From: Granulicatella adiacens
GTDB taxonomy: Bacteria; Bacillota; Bacilli; Lactobacillales; Aerococcaceae
Direction of reading: 5' to 3'
Assembly (NCBI GenBank): GCA_018364485.1
Contig: JAGZLX010000008.1
Coordinates: 1 to 37,992, forward strand
DNA length: 37,992 nt
Positions 15,108 through 23,770 of the stretch are shown here, one piece after another. Every line of letters begins with the position of its first letter. Position 1 is the stretch's first letter. Made by a program: the position numbers and the translations under genes. The notes under the pieces were generated by a model that did no database searches, was not told the DNA's origin, and saw only the letters and a list, made by a program, of their open reading frames with translations.

Positions 15108-16037
15108 ATGAGTAAATTATTAGTTTTCGGACATCAAAATCCAGATACAGACGCAATTACATCAGCAATTTCATATGCTTATTTATTACGTCATTTAGGA
15201 GAAGATGCAGAAGCAGTTGCCCTAGGGACTCCAAATGAAGAAACACAATATGCGCTAGATTATTTCAAAAAAGAAGCTCCACGAGTGATTGGAGATGTTT
15301 CAGAAGAAACAGACCGTGTTGCATTAGTGGACCACAATGAAGTTCAACAAAGTGCTACAGGAGTTGAAAAAGTGGAAGTAGAATATGTAGTGGATCACCA
15401 TCGTATTGCTAACTTCCAAACAGCAAATCCATTATTCTACCGTGCAGAACCAGTAGGATGTACAAATACAATTCTTTACAAAATGTATAAAGAATATGGA
15501 GTAGATATTCCAAAAGATATCGCTGGATTAATGGTCTCAGCTATCGTATCAGACACATTATTATTCAAATCACCAACTTGTACACAACAAGATATTGAAG
15601 CAGCAACAGACTTAGCTAACATTGCTGAAATTGATGTGAATGTATACGGACTAGAAATGCTAAAAGCTGGTACAAACTTAGGTGATAAATCAGTAGAAGA
15701 TTTAATCGACTTAGATGCGAAATCATTTCCATTAGGTGGAGCAAATGTACGTATCGCACAAGTAAACGTTGTTGACCCAGAAGAGTTATTAGCTCGTCGC
15801 GACGATCTTGAAAATGCAATGCGTGAATCAAGCAATGAAAATGGCTATGATACATTCGTATTTGTCATTACAAACATCTTAACAAGCGTATCAACAGTAT
15901 TAGTAGTTGGTGACCATTTAGAAAAAGTAGCTCAAGCGTTTAACGCAAGCTACGAGGATGGAGTATTAACATTACCAGGAGTTGTTTCTCGTAAGAAACA
16001 AGTTGTCCCACCTTTAACAGTGGCTTTCGAAGGATAA
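15108..16037 (+). CDS. ppaC: Manganese-dependent inorganic pyrophosphatase (family II)
   Basis: This 309-residue DHH-family enzyme hydrolyses pyrophosphate to phosphate in the cytosol, pulling biosynthetic reactions forward. All metal-binding motifs are seen: H9, D13 and D15 in GHQNPDTDA, D75 in ALVDHNE, H97-H98 in VVDHHRI, and the D of VSDTLLFKSPT. The C-terminal DHHA2 domain ends with SRKKQVVPPL, the substrate-phosphate binding loop. There are no CBS or DRTGG regulatory inserts, so it is the short, unregulated form. It is monocistronic between a promoter at 15044 and a terminator at 16048. Confidence 0.97.
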   Translation: MSKLLVFGHQNPDTDAITSAISYAYLLRHLGEDAEAVALGTPNEETQYALDYFKKEAPRVIGDVSEETDRVALVDHNEVQQSATGVEKVEVEYVVDHHRIANFQTANPLFYRAEPVGCTNTILYKMYKEYGVDIPKDIAGLMVSAIVSDTLLFKSPTCTQQDIEAATDLANIAEIDVNVYGLEMLKAGTNLGDKSVEDLIDLDAKSFPLGGANVRIAQVNVVDPEELLARRDDLENAMRESSNENGYDTFVFVITNILTSVSTVLVVGDHLEKVAQAFNASYEDGVLTLPGVVSRKKQVVPPLTVAFEG

Positions 16038-16047
16038 AAAATTACGG

Positions 16048-16087
16048 AGTGGGTGAGGAACATCCTTTAATTCCTCCCCACTTTTTT
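16048..16087 (+). terminator. Terminator of ppaC
   Basis: Arms AGTGGG-GAGGAA and TTCCTC-CCCACT with a single bulge, a 10-base loop and a T run at 16082-16087. The next gene starts only 18 bp later, so some read-through may feed the downstream genes. Confidence 0.8.
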
Positions 16088-16104
16088 AGTAAAGGAAAAG
16101 GAAA

Positions 16105-16983
16105 ATGCGAAATCTATTACAGTTAGTGAAAGATGCGCTTGTACCACAATCAAAAAAAGAGTGGACGATTTCTCTTGTAACGATAACGGTGCGTAATCTT
16201 TCAGTGATGAAGAAATTTTATACGCAAGTTTTGGGTCTTGCTGTGCTGCAAGACTTTGATAATGAAATCCTTATTGGACATAGTAGAGGCAGTGTTCCTT
16301 TACTTAGATTAGTTCAAGGTAAAGGAAGTAAAGATTCAATTTTAACAACTTACTTTATAGGTTTTAAATTAACGAAGCCATTTCAAATGGGAGAGTTAAT
16401 TAACCGATTGATTTTAGAAGAACAAACGATTACTGCAACAGGTTCCGATGGTTACACGAATAATTTTTATATCATGGATCCTGAAGGAAATCGATTGAAG
16501 TTTATGGTTGAGGGTGAAACTGGATCTGAACTAGTAGATCAATATCTTGAAGGGACAGAAATCAACCGTTCGCTTCATGAATTTATTGATGGTGTCGACG
16601 CGATGGCAGAGGAATTCCCATCAACTGCTAAAATTACGCAAGTACACTACAATGTTGCTGATGTCGAAGAAACTGGAGCATTTTTAACTGACGCATTTTT
16701 GTTCAATACGACTTATGATTATGTGACTCGTCGTAAGAATTTTAAAGTGAATAGAGATGGATACTCACTAGCGATTAATGCATGGGAATTCATTCCGCAT
16801 TCACACCAAGATTTTTATGGGGTTTCTGAAATTGAATGGCGTGTTCCAAATATGCGAGAATTAGAAAATCTTGTGTTGAATTTGGAATCAAAAAAAGTGC
16901 CGTTTCATTATTATGATGCTGTTTTGAAAGTCCCAACAGCAAACGGCATCCAATATTGTTTCAAAGTGGGTGATCATGCATGA
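16105..16983 (+). CDS. VOC-superfamily (glyoxalase/dioxygenase fold) protein
   Basis: The 292-residue protein is built of two vicinal-oxygen-chelate halves. The first shows SLVTITVRNLSVMKKFYTQV (about 24-43) and NNFYIMDPEGNRLKFMVEG (about 120-138), and the second begins ITQVHYNVADVEETGAFL (about 173-190). The fold is shared by glyoxalases, extradiol dioxygenases and the streptococcal CppA protein; the substrate is unknown, and a CppA-like role is only a possibility. The metal-binding histidine and glutamate pattern of true dioxygenases is not obvious in the first half (TITVRN in place of a histidine strand), so it may not be catalytic. Its stop overlaps the next start by 4 bp (ATGA), showing translational coupling. 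Confidence 0.75.
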   Translation: MRNLLQLVKDALVPQSKKEWTISLVTITVRNLSVMKKFYTQVLGLAVLQDFDNEILIGHSRGSVPLLRLVQGKGSKDSILTTYFIGFKLTKPFQMGELINRLILEEQTITATGSDGYTNNFYIMDPEGNRLKFMVEGETGSELVDQYLEGTEINRSLHEFIDGVDAMAEEFPSTAKITQVHYNVADVEETGAFLTDAFLFNTTYDYVTRRKNFKVNRDGYSLAINAWEFIPHSHQDFYGVSEIEWRVPNMRELENLVLNLESKKVPFHYYDAVLKVPTANGIQYCFKVGDHA

Positions 16984-17873
16984 GTTTTTTAAACCCATCT
17001 TCCTATCGTAAATATCGTAAAAACAAAATGATTAGGCATGTATTTTCACTATTAGCCGTTGTTATTTCAGGTTTTCTTCAAGCGTTCACGCTGAAAGTAT
17101 TTATTCAACCATCGAATCTTTTATCGAGTGGGTTCCTTGGCGTATCGATTTTGATTAATCAAATTGCAGAACTGTTTGGTGTAGAATTATCAATTTCTAT
17201 GTTACTCATTATGCTCAATATTCCAGTTGCGATTTTATGTTATCGTGGAATAAGTGCACGATTCACGTTTTATTCGATTTTACAAGTATTCGTGGGAAGT
17301 TTCTTTATCCGCGTACTGAATTTTGAGCCATTATTTGTGGACGATACAATGCTGAATGTGATTTTCGGTGGAGTATTAAATGGTTTATATGTTTCACTGG
17401 CCTTGAAGGGAAATGCTTCTACCGGTGGGATGGACTTTGTGGCTTTATACGTTTCGAACCGTAATGGGAAAACGATTTGGCAAGAAGTCTTCTTATTTAA
17501 TACAGCATTACTATTGATATTCGGTGCGTTATTTGGCTGGAAACATGCGGGATATTCGATTATCTTCCAATACATCTCAACAAAAGTGATTAGTACCTTC
17601 CACCAACGTTATCATAAAGTTACGTTGCAGATTACAACGCGTTATGGTGAAGACGTCATGGATGCTTATTTAAAAACGGTGCGTCATGGAATTTCATGTG
17701 TGGAAGCCATTGGTGGTTTCAGTCGCGAAAGAATGTATTTATTACATACGGTATTGTCTTCGTATGAGGTGATTGATGCGGTTGCTGTGATTAAAGAAGC
17801 AGATCCTCGTGCGATTATTAATCAAATTAGCACAGAAAACTTCTATGGACGATTCCATAGAGATCCAGAATAA
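16980..17873 (+). CDS. YitT-family membrane protein, copy 1
   Basis: This 297-residue protein has about five to six membrane helices in the N-terminal YitT domain, including ALKGNASTGGMDFVALYVS (about 139-157) with the conserved small-residue TGGMD signature. A cytosolic DUF2179-type domain follows from about residue 210 (YHKVTLQITTRYGEDVMDAY...). The family's function is not established; transport is suspected. In this copy the C-terminal domain is diverged from the usual form: the region normally ending in a DP-x-AFV...GxGF motif reads ADPRAIINQISTENFYGRFH. It starts in an ATGA overlap with the VOC gene and is followed 12 bp later by a second YitT gene. Confidence 0.88.
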   Translation: MSFLNPSSYRKYRKNKMIRHVFSLLAVVISGFLQAFTLKVFIQPSNLLSSGFLGVSILINQIAELFGVELSISMLLIMLNIPVAILCYRGISARFTFYSILQVFVGSFFIRVLNFEPLFVDDTMLNVIFGGVLNGLYVSLALKGNASTGGMDFVALYVSNRNGKTIWQEVFLFNTALLLIFGALFGWKHAGYSIIFQYISTKVISTFHQRYHKVTLQITTRYGEDVMDAYLKTVRHGISCVEAIGGFSRERMYLLHTVLSSYEVIDAVAVIKEADPRAIINQISTENFYGRFHRDPE

Positions 17874-17885
17874 GGAGGAATTTAA

Positions 17886-18764
17886 TTGGAGAAATTTTTA
17901 AACAAAGACACATTAAAATCCTTCATTCTGGTTACATTAGGCTGTTTTTTATTTTCGTATACAATTAATGCACTTGTAATTGCTAACCACTTTGGGGAAG
18001 GCGGTATTACAGGGTTAACCTTATTAGGGTACTATACATTACAAATTGACCCAGCCTTATCAAACTTAATTTTGAATGGATTTTTATTAATCATTGGATA
18101 TCGTTATCTTGAAAGAAAAACAATGGTATATACAGTTTTAGCTGTTTTTGAATTACCAACTTTCTTAAAAGTGACACAGGACTGGCCAGTATTCGTTCCA
18201 GAAAACTTAGTTGTTGCTGGTGTGGCAGCTGGAGTATTGGTCGGAATAGCATTAGGTCTTGTTATCCTTGGGAAAGGAACAACAGCAGGTACCGATATTA
18301 TTGCGATGATGATGCATAAATACTTAGGATGGAGCGTTTCTTCTTCATTGCTGATGATTGACTTCATTATCGTAACACCACTTGCTTTTGTAATTGGTTT
18401 TGAAAAAGCAGTTCTAACATTAATCATGTTGTTTATCGCAAGCAAAGTGATTAACTTTATTTTAGAAGGGTTTAACCCACGAAAAGCTATCATGATTATT
18501 TCGGATAAATATGATGAAATTGGACAACGAATCCAAACGGATTTAGATCGTGGAATTACGGTGTTGGATGGACACGGTTTTTACTCAAAAGAGAAACGAC
18601 AAGTGTTATATGTGGTTGTCAGTCGTCAACAATTGATGCCGGTTCAACGAATTATTCACGAGTATGATCCAGAAGCATTTGTAATTATTACAGACGTAAA
18701 TCAAGTTATTGGAGAAGGATTTACATTCTATCTCGATGATAACGGAAATAAACTACATCATTAA
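17886..18764 (+). CDS. YitT-family membrane protein, copy 2 (TTG start)
   Basis: This 292-residue paralogue of the preceding protein has the same layout: about six membrane helices with LGKGTTAGTDIIAMMMHKYL (about 128-147) and an intact DUF2179 domain (DRGITVLDGHGFYSKEK ... DPEAFVIITDVNQVIGEGF). This copy keeps the canonical GxGF end that copy 1 has lost. Translation starts at TTG 17886, the only initiator correctly spaced behind AAGGAGG (17873-17879). The tandem pair suggests a heteromeric assembly (inference). Transport substrate unknown. Confidence 0.9.
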   Translation: MEKFLNKDTLKSFILVTLGCFLFSYTINALVIANHFGEGGITGLTLLGYYTLQIDPALSNLILNGFLLIIGYRYLERKTMVYTVLAVFELPTFLKVTQDWPVFVPENLVVAGVAAGVLVGIALGLVILGKGTTAGTDIIAMMMHKYLGWSVSSSLLMIDFIIVTPLAFVIGFEKAVLTLIMLFIASKVINFILEGFNPRKAIMIISDKYDEIGQRIQTDLDRGITVLDGHGFYSKEKRQVLYVVVSRQQLMPVQRIIHEYDPEAFVIITDVNQVIGEGFTFYLDDNGNKLHH

Positions 18765-18778
18765 AAAGGAGAGAAAAA

Positions 18779-20413
18779 ATGAAATTTAGAAGTTCTTTGG
18801 GATTATTAGCAGGGATTTTATTATTAAACGGGAATGCAGTTTTAGCACAAGAAGTTGAAACAACTACAGAAGTAGCGCCGTCAACTACACAAGTAGCGAC
18901 TACACAAACGCCTGAGACGGTAGAAAGTACAACTGAAGCAGCCACTACACAAACTCAGGAAGTTACGACGGAAACTTCTACAACAGAAGCTCCAAAGTAT
19001 ACTGGCTGGGTACAGACTTCAGACGGTACTTGGTATTTTTATAACGATGACCATACAATGCTTACTTCAAACTGGAAAGGCGACTATTACTTAGAAGCTG
19101 ACGGGAAAATGGCTACTAGTAAATGGGTAGATAACTACAAATATTATGTTGACGCTTCAGGTAAATGGGTTCCAGGAAAGATTAAAAAATCTGGTTGGGT
19201 TAAAGAAGGCGGTTATTGGTACTATTACCTAGAAGGAGAACAACTTCTTCGTAATAATTGGAAAGGGAATTATTATCTTGGTTCCGATGGTAAAATGGCC
19301 ACTGAAAACTGGGTAGATGACCATAAGTACTATGTAGATAAAAACGGTGCTTGGGTTCCAAATCGTGTGAAATCTGCATGGGAAAAGATTGATGGTATTT
19401 GGTATTACTACGAAAACGGACAACCGGTTAAGAATGTCTGGAAAGGTAACTATTACCTGCAAGAAGATGGCACAATGGCAACTAATAAATGGGTTGAAGA
19501 TTACCGTTATTATGTAGGTGCTGATGGATACTGGGTAAAAGATAAGAAACTCAAAAATGGTTGGGTTAAAGAAAATGGTACTTGGTACTACTACGAAGGT
19601 AAAGAGCAACGTGTTAAAAATGAATGGCGCGGAAACTATTATTTAGGTTCTACAGGTGCAATGATTACCAATCAATGGGTTGATAATGACAAATACTATG
19701 TAGATGAAGAAGGCGCTTGGGTTCCAGCTGCGATTAAAGGAAAGGATGGTTGGATTCAAGAAGCAGATGGCACATGGTATCATTACAAAAATGGAATTCC
19801 AACACGTAACAAATGGGTCGGCGACTACTATTTATTAGCGGATGGAAAAATGGCGACAAACCAATGGGTAGATAACTATCGTTATTACGTTGGAGCTGAT
19901 GGTGCTTGGTTACCTAATCCATCTTCTAAAGGGAATCAAAAAGAAATTCTTTTAGATTTAGCACGTGGATATATTGGAGTAGAACAATTCGATAGTCGTC
20001 ACAATACAATGGTAAGTATTTATAATTCTGGAAAGAGTAGTTATAGTGGTTACCGCGTAAGTACTTATGACGACTGGTGTGATATTTTTGTTTCAACAAT
20101 GTATCAACAAAGTGGTCTTATTGATTTAATCGATAAAGAAGCGTATGTTCCATACCATATTCGTCTAATGAAAAATAAAGGAATCTGGGTTGGAAATTCA
20201 GGCCCTCAACCAGGAGATGTCATTACATTTGACTGGAATTTAGACGGTGTTGCTGATCACATCGCTATTGTAGAAAAAGTAGAAGGCGACAAAGTAATTA
20301 CAATAGAAGGAAATACTAGTGATCGTAATTATGATGAATCAAAAGTCGTTCGTAAATCGCATAAATTATCAGCACGATATATTATTGGATATGGTCGTCC
20401 GCAATATCAATAA
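18779..20413 (+). CDS. Secreted CHAP-domain wall hydrolase with five binding repeats
   Basis: This 544-residue exported protein has a signal peptide at 1-23 (cleavage after NAVLA), a Thr/Glu-rich linker (24-74), five tandem modules of 61-63 residues (about 75-385) and a C-terminal CHAP domain (about 386-544). Each module is GW...WYYY...W(K/R)GNYYL..DGxMAT..WV...(K/R)YYV...G.WV, like the aromatic wall- or glucan-binding repeats of choline/glucan-binding proteins. CHAP catalytic residues are C434 (DDWCDIF), H494 (VADHIAIVE) and E510 (TIEGNTS). It should cleave peptidoglycan as an amidase or endopeptidase. It starts 14 bp after the second YitT gene behind AAAGGAG. No LPxTG anchor is present, so attachment would be by the repeats. 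Confidence 0.9.
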   Translation: MKFRSSLGLLAGILLLNGNAVLAQEVETTTEVAPSTTQVATTQTPETVESTTEAATTQTQEVTTETSTTEAPKYTGWVQTSDGTWYFYNDDHTMLTSNWKGDYYLEADGKMATSKWVDNYKYYVDASGKWVPGKIKKSGWVKEGGYWYYYLEGEQLLRNNWKGNYYLGSDGKMATENWVDDHKYYVDKNGAWVPNRVKSAWEKIDGIWYYYENGQPVKNVWKGNYYLQEDGTMATNKWVEDYRYYVGADGYWVKDKKLKNGWVKENGTWYYYEGKEQRVKNEWRGNYYLGSTGAMITNQWVDNDKYYVDEEGAWVPAAIKGKDGWIQEADGTWYHYKNGIPTRNKWVGDYYLLADGKMATNQWVDNYRYYVGADGAWLPNPSSKGNQKEILLDLARGYIGVEQFDSRHNTMVSIYNSGKSSYSGYRVSTYDDWCDIFVSTMYQQSGLIDLIDKEAYVPYHIRLMKNKGIWVGNSGPQPGDVITFDWNLDGVADHIAIVEKVEGDKVITIEGNTSDRNYDESKVVRKSHKLSARYIIGYGRPQYQ

Positions 20414-20422
20414 AGTATAACG

Positions 20423-20453
20423 AAAAGCTAATCCTTAGGGATTAGCTTTTTTC
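20423..20453 (+). terminator. Terminator after the CHAP gene
   Basis: Arms AAAAGCTAATCC (20423-20434) and GGGATTAGCTTTT (20438-20450) with a 3-base loop and T tail. It ends the VOC/YitT/YitT/CHAP unit. Confidence 0.88.
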
Positions 20454-20526
20454 TTACTTCACTAGGATTTGAAACCTATAAAAAACAATATAAAGATTAA
20501 GATTTCTTTAAGTGAGTGAATGGTTA

Positions 20527-20535
20527 TGGTAAAAT
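20527..20535 (+). promoter_or_regulatory. Probable extended -10 promoter of the mannose PTS operon
   Basis: TGGTAAAAT: -10 TAAAAT (20530-20535) with a TGn extension and no clear -35. No sigma-54 -24/-12 element (TGGCAC...TTGCA) is visible, unlike several LevR/ManR-controlled operons. AGGAGG precedes the first start codon. Confidence 0.4.
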
Positions 20536-20582
20536 AAATTGAATCATAAAGACGATTTAATTTTAATAAAGGAGGTAGCTTT

Positions 20583-21575
20583 ATGGTAGGAATTATCATT
20601 GCAAGTCACGGTGAATTTGCAGATGGTATTAAGCAATCAGGTTCAATGATTTTTGGGAATCAAGAAAAAGTTGAATCTGTTGTTTTTATGCCTAGTGAAG
20701 GACCTGAAGACTTACAAAGAAAACTGCGTGAGGCAGTTGAAAAGCTAGAGACTGAAGAAATTCTATTTCTAGTAGACTTATGGGGTGGTAGTCCATTCAA
20801 CCAAGCAAACATCTTGTTTGAAGAAGACCCAGACCACCGTGCAATCGTAGCTGGTTTAAGCTTGCCGATGTTAATTGAAGCGTACGCAAGTCGTTTCTCA
20901 ATGAATACATCACATGAGATTGCAAAAGCGATTGCGCCAACAGCTATTGAAGGTGTGAAGATTCGTCCTGAATCACTTCAACCAGAAGAGAAGAAAGAGG
21001 AGAAAGCAGAATCTGCTGCTCCAGTTTCAAATGGTGCAATTCCAGAAGGAACTGTCATTGGAGACGGTAAGATTAAATTTGTGTTAGCTCGTGTGGATAC
21101 TCGTCTTTTACACGGACAAGTAGCAACAAGCTGGACAAAAGCAACAAATCCAAATCGTATCATCGTTGTTTCTGATAAAGTTGCAAAAGATGATTTACGT
21201 AAGAAATTAATCGAGCAAGCAGCTCCAACAGGAGTTCGTGCGCACGTGATTCCACTTAAGAAATTAGTGGAAGTCTATAACGATCCACGTTTTGGGGATA
21301 CAAAGGCATTATTATTATTCGAAACACCTCAAGAAGCACTTGAAGTGATTGAACAAGGTGTGAAAATTGATGAATTGAATATTGGTTCAATGGCGCACTC
21401 AGTCGGTAAAGTTCAAATTAGTAATGCATTATCTGTTGACCAAGATGATGTAGAAACTTATAAGAAACTTCGTGACTTAGGCGTGAAGATGGATGTTCGT
21501 AAGGTAGTTTCTGATACTCCAGCGGATATCTTTAAATTAATTGAAGCAAAGTCTAACGAAGGCTTAAAACTATAA
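20583..21575 (+). CDS. manL: PTS mannose-family enzyme IIAB
   Basis: This 330-residue cytosolic fusion relays phosphate from HPr to the incoming sugar. The IIA domain (1-about 130) has the active histidine H9 in IIIASHGEFADGI. A charged and Ala-rich linker (EEKKEEKAESAAPVSNGA, about 138-155) leads to the IIB domain (about 163-330) with active histidine H177 in ARVDTRLLHGQVATSW. Order and length match ManL/ManX-type IIAB proteins of the mannose/glucose class. It is the first gene of a four-gene unit with IIC, IID and ManO. Broad mannose, glucose and glucosamine uptake is usual for this class; exact specificity is not readable. Confidence 0.95.
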   Translation: MVGIIIASHGEFADGIKQSGSMIFGNQEKVESVVFMPSEGPEDLQRKLREAVEKLETEEILFLVDLWGGSPFNQANILFEEDPDHRAIVAGLSLPMLIEAYASRFSMNTSHEIAKAIAPTAIEGVKIRPESLQPEEKKEEKAESAAPVSNGAIPEGTVIGDGKIKFVLARVDTRLLHGQVATSWTKATNPNRIIVVSDKVAKDDLRKKLIEQAAPTGVRAHVIPLKKLVEVYNDPRFGDTKALLLFETPQEALEVIEQGVKIDELNIGSMAHSVGKVQISNALSVDQDDVETYKKLRDLGVKMDVRKVVSDTPADIFKLIEAKSNEGLKL

Positions 21576-21595
21576 CATACAGATAGGAGATTATT

Positions 21596-22408
21596 ATGGA
21601 TTTTAATGCAATTCAAATTATTTTAGTCCTAATTGTCGCATTCTTAGCTGGTTTGGAAGGAATCTTAGATGCATTCCAATTCCATCAACCAATTATTGCG
21701 TGTACATTAATCGGACTTGCAACAGGACATCTTACCGAAGCAATTATTCTTGGCGGATCATTACAAATTATCGCACTTGCTTGGGCTAACGTTGGAGCTG
21801 CGGTTGCACCAGATGCTGCCCTAGCATCAGTTGCTTCAGCGATTATTTATATCAAAGGGAATGACTTCACAGAAGCAGGACGTAACTCAGCGATTTTTAC
21901 GGCAGTTACTTTAGCAACAGTTGGTCTTGTATTAACAATGGTTGTGCGTACATTAGCCGTTGGTTTAGTTCACAGAGCCGATGCAGCTGCTGAAAGAGGA
22001 GACTTCCGAGGCGTATCATTCTGGCATTACGTAGCTTTATCAATGCAAGGATTACGTATTATGATTCCAGCAGGAGCACTTCTATTCGTATCATCAGAAG
22101 TGGTTCAAGACTATTTGAAATTAATTCCAAAATGGTTCGCAAATGGGATGACAATCGGTGGTAACATGGTTGTAGCTGTTGGGTTAGCGATGGTTATCAA
22201 CTTAATGGCTTCAAAAGAAACATGGCCATTCTTCTTCATCGGTTTTGCTATTGCTCCATTAAACGAATTAACATTAATTGCTACAGGGGTTATCGCATTA
22301 AGCTTAGCATTTATTTATTTAAACTTATCAAACAACAGTGGAAATGGTTCAGCTGGTGGAAATTCTGGTTCAGGAGACCCACTTGGTGACATTTTAAATG
22401 ACTATTAA
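21596..22408 (+). CDS. manM: PTS mannose-family enzyme IIC
   Basis: This 270-residue membrane component forms the sugar channel together with IID. It has many hydrophobic helices and the family signature LGGSLQIIALAWANVGAAVAP-like segment (about 51-71). The C-terminus ends in a Gly/Ser/Asn-rich tail (SNNSGNGSAGGNSGSGDP) common in streptococcal and enterococcal ManM. It begins 20 bp after manL with an AGGAG site and ends close to manN. Mannose-family IIC/IID pairs are also the receptors for class IIa bacteriocins and some phages in related bacteria; whether that holds here is not testable from sequence. Confidence 0.95.
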   Translation: MDFNAIQIILVLIVAFLAGLEGILDAFQFHQPIIACTLIGLATGHLTEAIILGGSLQIIALAWANVGAAVAPDAALASVASAIIYIKGNDFTEAGRNSAIFTAVTLATVGLVLTMVVRTLAVGLVHRADAAAERGDFRGVSFWHYVALSMQGLRIMIPAGALLFVSSEVVQDYLKLIPKWFANGMTIGGNMVVAVGLAMVINLMASKETWPFFFIGFAIAPLNELTLIATGVIALSLAFIYLNLSNNSGNGSAGGNSGSGDPLGDILNDY

Positions 22409-22422
22409 GGAGAGTGAATGAC

Positions 22423-23349
22423 ATGACAGAGAAAAAAGTATCTTTAACGAAAAAAGACCGCTTAAGCGTTATGCTACGTTCACAATTCTTACAAGGTTCT
22501 TGGAACTATGAACGTATGCAAAATGGTGGTTGGGCGTTCTCGCTTATTCCAGCATTGAAAAAATTATATCCAAATCCAGAAGATTCAAAAGCAGCGTTAA
22601 AACGTCACTTAGAATTCTTTAATACACACCCATATATCGCTTCACCAATTTTAGGGGTAACATTAGCGCTAGAAGAAGACCGTGCAAATGGTGCACCAAT
22701 TGATGATGCAACGATTCAAGGGGTTAAAGTTGGGATGATGGGACCTCTAGCAGGTATCGGTGACCCAGTATTCTGGTTTACAATTCGTCCTATTTTAGGA
22801 GCGATTGCTGCAGGATTAGCTGCAACAGGTTCAATCATTGGACCATTGTTCTTCTTCATTGTATGGAACTTGATCCGTATTGCATTTATGTGGTCTACAC
22901 AAGAATTAGGATACCGTCAAGGTTCTGAAATCACAAAAGACTTATCTGGCGGGGTTCTACAATCAATTACAAAAGTATCTTCAATCGTGGGGATGTTTGT
23001 AATGGGGATTTTAGTAGAGCGTTGGACTACAATGAAATTCCCACTTGTCTTAACAAGTGTTTCGTTGAAACCAGAGCAATATATTCAATTGCCTGGAGCA
23101 GATGACGTTGTTACTGGAGGCCAATTAGGAGATATTGTTACTAAATTATTAGGTGGTAAAACATTATCACCAGAAGCTGTGACAACTCTTCAAGACAACT
23201 TAAACAAGTTGATTCCAGGATTAGCTGCATTACTATTAACATTCTTCGTAATGTGGTTATTGAAGAAAAATGTAAAACCAATTTACATTATCTTTGGGCT
23301 ATTTGCATTAGGTATTTTAGCTGGTTTAACAGGAGTAATGGCTCCTTAA
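22423..23349 (+). CDS. manN: PTS mannose-family enzyme IID
   Basis: This 308-residue membrane component of the mannose PTS pairs with IIC. The cytosolic N-terminal half includes GSWNYERMQNGGWAFSLIPA (about 26-45), HPYIASPILGVTLALEE and GPLAGIGDPVFWFTIRPI, all typical of EIID. Hydrophobic helices lie in the C-terminal half. The frame is open from GTG 22414, but that overlaps the AAGGAGAG ribosome site (22407-22414), so ATG 22423 is preferred. Downstream, ManO follows after 23 bp with no terminator. Confidence 0.95.
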   Translation: MTEKKVSLTKKDRLSVMLRSQFLQGSWNYERMQNGGWAFSLIPALKKLYPNPEDSKAALKRHLEFFNTHPYIASPILGVTLALEEDRANGAPIDDATIQGVKVGMMGPLAGIGDPVFWFTIRPILGAIAAGLAATGSIIGPLFFFIVWNLIRIAFMWSTQELGYRQGSEITKDLSGGVLQSITKVSSIVGMFVMGILVERWTTMKFPLVLTSVSLKPEQYIQLPGADDVVTGGQLGDIVTKLLGGKTLSPEAVTTLQDNLNKLIPGLAALLLTFFVMWLLKKNVKPIYIIFGLFALGILAGLTGVMAP

Positions 23350-23372
23350 TAAAGAGGACTGGAGAGTAGATT

Positions 23373-23735
23373 ATGGTTGTTTCGTTAAATACAAAAGCTA
23401 TTTATAAAACAAAAGCAAACCTATTTAATGGGGGCTTTGGTTATACCAATGGGGATATTCTAATTGGAGATCGTGCTTTTGAATTTTACAATAGTCAAAA
23501 TCCAGAGAGCTATCTTCAAATTCCTTGGGAAGAAATTAAACTGGTAAGAGCTCATGTGATGTTTAAAGGAAAGTTTATTCGTGCGTATTTCATCGACACG
23601 AATTCCTCTAAAACATTCCAGTTCGTATCTAAAGATTCTGGACGTACTCTAAAAGTGATGCGGGAATTTATTGGGAACGCGAAAATCGTAAAAACTGAGC
23701 CGATTATCAGTTTCAAAAAACTTTTCAAAAGATAA
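23373..23735 (+). CDS. manO: DUF956 / ManO family protein
   Basis: This 120-residue soluble protein matches the DUF956 (ManO) family almost always found after mannose PTS genes in Lactobacillales. Characteristic segments are FNGGFGYTNGDILIGDRAFEF (about 18-38) and QIPWEEIKLVRAHVMFKGK. It is suggested to modulate expression or activity of the PTS, but its mechanism is not established. It is the last gene of the operon, starting 23 bp after manN with a GGAG site and followed directly by a terminator. Confidence 0.92.
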   Translation: MVVSLNTKAIYKTKANLFNGGFGYTNGDILIGDRAFEFYNSQNPESYLQIPWEEIKLVRAHVMFKGKFIRAYFIDTNSSKTFQFVSKDSGRTLKVMREFIGNAKIVKTEPIISFKKLFKR

Positions 23736-23737
23736 AG

Positions 23738-23770
23738 AAAAGGCGAATGTGTAAAAACATTCGCCTTTTT
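23738..23770. terminator. Bidirectional terminator between manO and the lipid kinase
   Basis: Arms AAAAGGCGAATGT (23738-23750) and ACATTCGCCTTTT (23757-23769) with a 6-base loop. T tracts lie on both sides, so it can end both convergent transcripts. It touches the minus-strand stop codon. Confidence 0.85.

Noticed and set aside
20460..20582. Sigma-54 promoter or LevR-type control upstream of the mannose PTS
   Set aside because: No TGGCAC/TTGCA element at -24/-12 spacing was found, and no LevR-like gene is adjacent.
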